DNA of 64,000 bases from Hippasteria phrygiana (taxonomy: Eukaryota > Echinodermata > Asteroidea > Valvatida > Goniasteridae), in the NCBI GenBank assembly GCA_037893225.1, contig JAZGUH010000271.1, forward strand, positions 186,001-250,000, given 5' to 3'. Positions 57,943-64,000 of the stretch are shown in pieces. Below the pieces are notes generated by a model. It worked only from the letters and a program-made list of their open reading frames with translations, was not told the DNA's origin and made no database searches. Both the position numbers and the translations under genes were made by a program. Positions within the stretch are counted from its first letter, which is position 1, and every line of letters starts with the position of its first letter.

Positions 57943-60247
57943 ATTCATAAATGCCTTCTTACGAAAAATGCAAAAACCTCCCGTAAAAAGGACAAAATGC
58001 GAAGCTTTTTCACCCCCTTTTTCTCCCATTTACTCAGTACAAAACACATGCATACGTATCGGCCTTGTGAGCGTGTGAAGGCGCTCCGCGCCTGTCTGTC
58101 GCGTGCGCATACACACACGCACGAGATGCATTTTATACGCGTGCATTAGCGTTGTCTTACATTATGAAGTTCAGTACATCTTGTGCGCGCACCTACTACG
58201 CTCTCCCTGTTGCGCATCGGCTGAGAACAGCTGGTTATGACGCGCCGTGTTTAAACAACTTCCAGCCGTGTTTAAATAAACCATTTAAACACACCCACGT
58301 GACAGGCTCTCGACCAATAGGGATGGTGAAACTCGCCAAGGCATTTATGAATTTATCTTCAAGCAGACTTGATACACAGTAAAGATCTTCAAGCATGTAC
58401 GTTCTATACACTTTGTGGCGGTCATCCCAATTAATACTGAAATGACCAGAAGAGGGACCCGTTAAGTGGTGGTAATACTGACTGTGCTACATGGGATATC
58501 ACACTGTTGTTGCTGTGGATAGTTCAAGTTACAAAATACATGTAATTTGATAAGACCACTGGTCATGTAGCTAAATATATAACTGTGTGTTCAAGTATTT
58601 CTTACAGCTTATCATTTTAAAAGAAATTTGTAATTTGTCTCTTCGTATTAGATCACAGCTTCTTCCGAGAAATATTTTCAATAAATGCAATGAAGGCGTA
58701 AAAAATGCTGTTAAACTGTCTTCAAATCTTCCTTTCTATTGAATTCTGTTCACTGTTTTTTGGCCAAGTTGCACAGGAAATATCCACAGAGGTTAAGACT
58801 ATAAATAGACACATCTTAGATACCGTCACCTGAAACGACATTGTAGTGGTCACAAAAACAATGCTTAGAAATTCTGAAGACACTGCGTCACTCTAAACCC
58901 GACCTTTCATAAGCGGGTTCGGTCAGTTTTGGGTCCATTGCGTTTTTAGCTTTTTGCTACTCAAGGGACACAAAACGGTCTGAAAACTCATTCATGGAAA
59001 GCCAGTTTAACCATAAACTAATCGGATATTTTTCTCTAGTTTTGACTGCCAAAGTCAACAGAGGGTACTGTTCATATACATGCAATTTTACCCGATTGAT
59101 ATACCAAGATGCATCATCCAGAGACATATGGATGCATTTGGATATTGCTTAACTCATTTAAAAGCATATAGGAGCCTTTTTAAACTTGGAATCCCCCCAT
59201 CCCCTGCCTAAAAAAAGCTTTTTAATCTATCACCAGCAGTGGTTAACTAAGGTCCAATTTACAAGGGGGGGGGGGGGGGGGGACTACAGGGACAAAATAC
59301 AGTACACTAAGCATTTTTGTGCACGACTTTCAATATTTTCTTTTCACTTCTTATTCACTATTCAGTCCGAGTAGCATTTTCATTGGTTACATATACAACT
59401 CAAGAGGCTTCTACTTAATTTTTCTGTGAATTGGTCTCCATATATTTCATTCCACTTTTCTTTTACTATTCCTTGGTCCGATTTGAACTTTACAGAACTC
59501 AAAGGATGGGGAGAGGGCAGTATTACACCTTTTCTGACATTTGAGGATACTGAATTTTCAAAGTAAATAGACAATTCTCTACAGCTCCTATTTCAACTTG
59601 GATTGGTTGCGACTTTTACTCATTGAAACCATTCCCCCCCCCCCCCCTATTTACTTTGATATCTTTTCTCAGTACACTGTCGGGTGCACAAAAATCAGAA
59701 GCAAATGAAATAGCTTTACAACAATAGTTCTTTGCGCGCGCCCCGCCCCCCCGCCCCCGCCCCCGACACCGCCCCCCCCCCGCCCCCGCCCCCGCCCCCG
59801 AAAACATTGTCAGTGAAGCTGACTGACATACACGTATATGACAAAAAATAATGTAACAACACAAAGAAAACAAAAGGACAGAAATTACATTCCTTCTCTG
59901 ACTTCTTTATTCACAGAAGGGCAATAGCATAACTCAATCCAGGGGCCAGCTCCCACACAACTTCCAACGCAAAGATCTTGTATTACGAGTTAGAACGACA
60001 ATCAAATCCAATATTGGCGGAATGCCTTAAAACACAGAGCAAACTTTGGCAACGAACAGCATTCATGAATGTACACGTACTCTCAAAACCTTGGCTTCAA
60101 CCTCAACATCAAAATTCCAGCAGTTTCACGTTTCATACTGATCTTCGGCCACAAATGCTGTGTTACCATTCATCTGCATTTTAACACATTCCTAAACAGG
60201 CTGCATTCCCACATGGGCCAACTTTACTTTCTTAGTGTTGTATTTGT
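57943..60247. other. Intergenic stretch between YIPF6 and RPL9
   Basis: It contains CpG/CA-rich sequence at 58080-58330, an AATAAA at 58680 (plus), a G-run at 59266-59282, C-runs at 59635 and 59735-59800 (GCCCCC repeats), and a minus-strand AATAAA at 59906-59911. A nearer AGTAAA variant for RPL9 lies at about 60224-60229. No gene is recognised. Confidence 0.45.
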
Positions 60248-61603
60248 TTAGACCTGTTCTTCGATGGTGGTCTTTTCTGAGACGTAGATTCCATCGAGAA
60301 ACTTTCTGATGTCCTTGTTCCTGACTGTGGTGGACTGTTGGACCAGGGCAGCTGTTGGGGGGATAAACAAACCAAAAATATCAAAAGAATGAAGCACCAC
60401 ACTTTTTTTGCAGAGTTGTAATCAAGTCAATCACAAGTCACTTCACAATTCTAGTCTCAAGCCATGTAACAAGCTATTCAAACCCACTATATTATGCAAG
60501 CATTTCTTTGTCATTGTTCGTCCCATGTAGCTTGTGAGCTGACTTGTGATTGACTTGTGATCTGAATTGATTACAACTCTGCTGTTTTGGTCTTTGAAGT
60601 TCAGATTCCTTTTAAAGCTGATAGGATACAAAATAGTGTCAACATTATTTTTATGAACAAATTAAAAATGTGTCTCATGAATCAGGAAACACATTCACAG
60701 TAGACTTGCCAATTAACTGCAGAACAAAGTCAAGTACTTTATTTTAATGCCAAGTGCTGTTGAGTACGGAGGTGGTCGAGTCAAAGTTAAATCCAAATGC
60801 CTATTTAATTTAACTTTGGCACCCAAGTATGAGTTGAGCGACTCAATTTGTTAACCTAATGTCTCAGAATTTTGAAAATATATATTTAAACCCTTGCGGC
60901 CGGCTGTTATTTCCAGGATATTGTGCTCATACCTACCTACGTTACATTCTGGACTGTAATTCTCCTAATCCGTAGCCCCAAAGTTCAATAAACACCAGTA
61001 GGGGCCAGACTATAGATTTAACCAACAAACGTGGTAGGCCTTAAACTTAGTCACGATCGTTTCAGCACAATGTCTGAGTACACCTCATAGACACGCATTC
61101 TGCTGTTAAGCCACATATCATAATACGCATACTTTGGGCCCATTCAAGAGTATGGTTATGAAACAACACATGTACTGAAAGAAATTTAAAGCTGTGAAGA
61201 AAAAAAATTGAAGCTTTGAAGACATTTAAGAAGCCTAACACACGAAAACAAAGCATGCTCAGAAATTTTCCAGGGTGCTTTGCCAAAACGGTGAAGGCCT
61301 GTGATTTGAAACTAACCAAAACATGTCAGTCTCACCACCAGTAGACCCCCTTCTGAGGAGGGATCAAGAATAAATTCTACATTACCCACCTGACTGCGAG
61401 ACAAGCTCGATGTCGTTGCCTTGCAGGATCAGCTCATCTTTGACCTTTTGGGAAGCAAAGACCGTCACCCCCTCCTTCATGTTGACACGGCGGACGAACT
61501 TCTCGCCCAAGAAGTTTCGCACCTCCAGCAGCTTGTTCTCCTCTTGGATGGCACAGTTGATCGGGAAGTGAGCATAGACACAACGCATCTTGTACTTAAA
61601 GCC
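60248..61603 (-). CDS. RPL9: Ribosomal protein L9 (uL6), last two coding exons
   Basis: RPL9 is a large-subunit protein of the cytosolic ribosome (uL6 family), near the sarcin-ricin loop and stalk base. Two exons are visible on the minus strand. The first, 61603 down to 61390, begins [16 protein letters not shown] and contains IRNFLGEK-like [30 protein letters not shown]. The second, 60351 down to 60248, continues [20 protein letters not shown] and ends [16 protein letters not shown]. Acceptors TTGAAAG and CCCAACAG and donor CAG|GTGGGT are clear, and phase 1 is kept across the 1,038-bp intron. About 106 of roughly 190 residues are present. The N-terminal half (including the usual WWGNRKE motif) is not found up to 64000 and presumably lies beyond the window. 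Both exons are intact. Confidence 0.95.
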
Positions 61604-62240
61604 CTTTCAATTAAAAAAAAAAAAAACAGTATAAATAAAATTTAGTAAAACTCTTCACAATACTAGTCTTCAATTCCGTTCACTAAGACTGACCTTGCAG
61701 TACCACATACTTTCAGTTAGCATTGGCCGACACGGTCAACATATTAAGTCGGAGTTGCGACTAGTGTTACTCCCGCTATTAACAAAGTCAACGTTTTTGT
61801 CTAGGTTTCAAAATGCCTATATTATGAAGTAATATGTCAAATACCTTTTAAAAATACGAAAGAAAAGGATCCAAAATCATCTTATAATATTAGAATTTGG
61901 GACTAGTTTGATTTGGGAATAATTTCGGTTCTTAACAGTAAAGTTAATGGTTTTAATTCATTTTATGCATGGAGTTTGGAAGTGCGACACTTAATTTATT
62001 TAGAACACTTACGAATCAAATCTCACATGCTTGTGTGCACAGCCACAATCACGGGTACACTTTTTGTTACAAAGACACCATTATGAACGACAGAGCAATG
62101 CTGAATAGCTCTTTGAAAAATTAGGATTTACCACACTTAGAGCACTTTTTATTCCAAGTTGGCATAAAGCCGGATGACCGATTCATGTGTAATCTCAAAT
62201 AATGTTTACCTCATTGTTTTTCAAAATGTTCATAACATGG

Positions 62241-62345
62241 TAGGCCTGTTCCGGGTATCCGGGTATCCGGGTATCCGGGTGCCCGAATGCCGGCATCAAT
62301 ATCCGGTTCCATTTTTCCGGTTCGGGTACCCGAAACTTACGGTAA
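62241..62345. mobile_element. hAT-like end fragment
   Basis: TAGGCCTGTTCCGGG is followed by GTATCCGG repeats and CGGGTACCCGAAAC, resembling the subterminal regions of 8601-10954 and 45835-46438. No opposite end was found. Confidence 0.45.
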
Positions 62346-62931
62346 AAAATTCAATGTAAGGTTTCATACCAAAAATAAATAAATAAATACAGAGAATTCG
62401 ATCTATTTCAAACTCTGTTCCGACTCGAAAGACCCGAACCGTCCGTCGGTGTTTTGAAAACAATGCGTCAACAAAAATGCAGTGAATGGAAAGTATCAAT
62501 AATGTGGTCGGCCAACGCTGTTTGTATCTTATCTATAGCTATCTTGTTGCTTATTATAGTCTGTCAATGGACCGAAGTGAACTGCGGTTTACGCTGGGGC
62601 TAAACTAGCTCCGCGGTATGATCAAAGAGCGGGCGGGAGTAATATTGATCTTGAGAGGGTGAACGTTGCTCAGACACTGGGGCAGCGGGAATGGGAAGCG
62701 CTCTCCGTATTAGGCCTACGGGTACACGTTAAAACAAAAACAATAAAAGGCTTTGCTTGGAGGAGGCTTTGCTTGGAGTATTAAATTTGTTTTATGGTGT
62801 ATGATTATTTTGGTGTCCGACTAAATGTACATGTGCCCTGTCAACTCGTACCCGAGTCAACTCGTACCCAGGTTAACTCGTACCCAGGCATGCCAGGTTA
62901 ACTCGTACTCTGTGGATGATTTAATATTTAA

Positions 62932-63110
62932 CCCCTTGCGTACGGAAGACGCCAAAATGGCGCAAAAAACAAAAAACAGTACCACCAGGCCGGATGACGC
63001 CATTTGCCGCTATTTGTGCAATTTCAATCCATTGTTGGATTATTGTGTATGTTACGCTTGACTGCACAAGCAAAGGCCGGCGCGACACCCCGGCGCCTCC
63101 TGTAAATAAC
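62932..63110. mobile_element. TTAA MITE relic, related to 21676
   Basis: TTAA (62928-62931) is followed by CCCCTTGCGTACGGAAGACG. The interior CACCAGGCCGGATGACG and CCATTGTTGGATTATTGTGT match the left-arm copy. The right end has decayed. Confidence 0.7.
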
Positions 63111-63506
63111 CGTACTCGAGTAGGCCTATACTCGAGGTCTTTTTAAATATCTGAACCTTCTAAACGATATTTTTATAGTGACTGGACGACAGGTAATGAC
63201 TGCAGATGTGAAAACGTCTTCAATGGAGAATGTCTTATATAATAGGTCAAATTTAACATAATTAATGTTCAACTTCAAAGGTCCTGGTGTCCCTGAAATA
63301 ATTGAAATCAGTAATAAACACAAAGCCAAGATCGTAACTTTGCCTTAATAAGGCGTTTACACTACATGACCCCCCATTTTTGTTCTTGTGCTGGATATTT
63401 TTCGCCGTCCCTGCGACAGAAGAACCGCCCCAGTATAAAAATCGCTTTGGACAAGGCTTTACCTCTTTTTTTACCAAGAAAATAGTGGCACGCTCCGTGC
63501 AGTCGT

Positions 63507-63896
63507 CCAATCACAGGCTATTACGAACGTTGTGATATCTGGCCGGCGCCGAACAACCAATAAGTCCATATGAAGAGCCATAGTAGACCAATCACGCAGT
63601 TCAGTGAGTCCACCTCGCACACGTGCCGTCCAATCAGCACACGGCACTCGCTCCCCGGCCCCTGTGTGCAGTGCACGTGCGGCATGCAGTGCATGCATAG
63701 ACTGGTTGCCGCATTTCCATCATGCCTTCTTTGGGACTTAGCGGGCGGCGCGGCGGGAACCAGTACAGCATTGCTGCATTGAGCATGACACACGTGTTTT
63801 CATCACAGTGATAGGAAATCACGCACCGAAAGGAACTTGTAATCGCGAATGGAACTTGTAAAAACAACGGAGGTTTCTTTAAAAAAAATAGCGAAT
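63507..63896 (+). promoter_or_regulatory. CCAAT-box cluster and possible non-coding first exon
   Basis: Four CCAAT boxes in the same orientation (63507, 63557, 63588, 63629) sit in a GC-richer stretch. They are followed by GGGCGGCGCGGCGGG near 63740 and a donor-like ATG|TAAGT at about 63895. This looks like a TATA-less promoter driving rightward transcription, with a first exon at roughly 63780-63896. It could also serve leftward transcription. Confidence 0.4.
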
Positions 63897-64000
63897 GTAA
63901 GTAGGCAAACAAATTACAAGCGTTTTTGACGGAAATATGTTATTGAGAGGCGTTTTGTGAAGACGGAAAATACAACAGGATTATTTTTTTTATTGATTTT

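Larger units (their letters stand above)
61604..63480. other. RPL9 intron (at least part), with transposon pieces
   Basis: It contains a hAT-like scrap at 62241-62345, GTTAACTCGTACCCAG short repeats at 62835-62895 and a TTAA element at 62932. No RPL9 exon is recognised on the minus strand. Confidence 0.5.

Noticed and set aside
63262..63912. Overlapping minus-strand frames at the right edge
   Set aside because: They do not match RPL9 or any family I know and overlap a promoter-like GC-rich stretch.

Overview
The window is animal nuclear DNA. Conserved genes are split by GT-AG introns, non-coding space is AT-rich and crowded with short inverted-terminal-repeat transposons, and there is a tRNA-derived SINE and a LINE reverse transcriptase. 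Repeat content and frequent TGTACATGTA-type words suggest a marine invertebrate, perhaps an echinoderm; that is an impression, not an identification. Two genes are certain: YIPF6 (plus strand, 50912-57030, seven exons, 239 residues) and the C-terminal half of ribosomal protein L9 (minus strand, 60248-61603).

Layout. 0.3-1.8 kb: 5'-truncated LINE on the minus strand. 2-11 kb: SINE copies, several MITEs (TTAA, AT and 3-bp target duplications) and a 2.35 kb hAT-type element (8601-10954). 11.9-13.6 kb: two phase-compatible candidate exons, one built on a 16-bp minisatellite. 13.3-39.3 kb: a giant imperfect palindrome, about 11-12 kb per arm plus a 3 kb insertion in the left arm, folding near 28.1 kb. 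39.3-42.7 kb: MITEs, a 1 kb hAT element with perfect 8-bp duplications, and a SINE interrupted by a CCCCCT array. 43.3-50.1 kb: an old direct tandem duplication loaded with MITEs. 50.9-57.0 kb: YIPF6. 57-64 kb: a hairpin element, the RPL9 3' exons and a CCAAT-rich promoter-like region near the right edge.

The palindrome is the most unusual object. Each arm carries a 35-bp minisatellite, a 3.2-3.6 kb inner element with its own terminal inverted repeats, and matching exon-like blocks whose splice signals point toward the centre. Because the arms are diverged copies, each often shows the empty site of an insertion in the other. This exposes TTAA duplications of telomere-like CCCTAA/TTAGGG-ended MITEs, an AT duplication of a hairpin element, and a three-deep nest in the left arm (Harbinger-like in hAT-like in SINE) with 3-, 8- and 14-bp duplications.

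The exon-like blocks at 11898, 13420 and 24416 join in frame, and the latter two recur in the right arm on the minus strand. They may belong to a P/Q/S-rich gene that I do not recognise.
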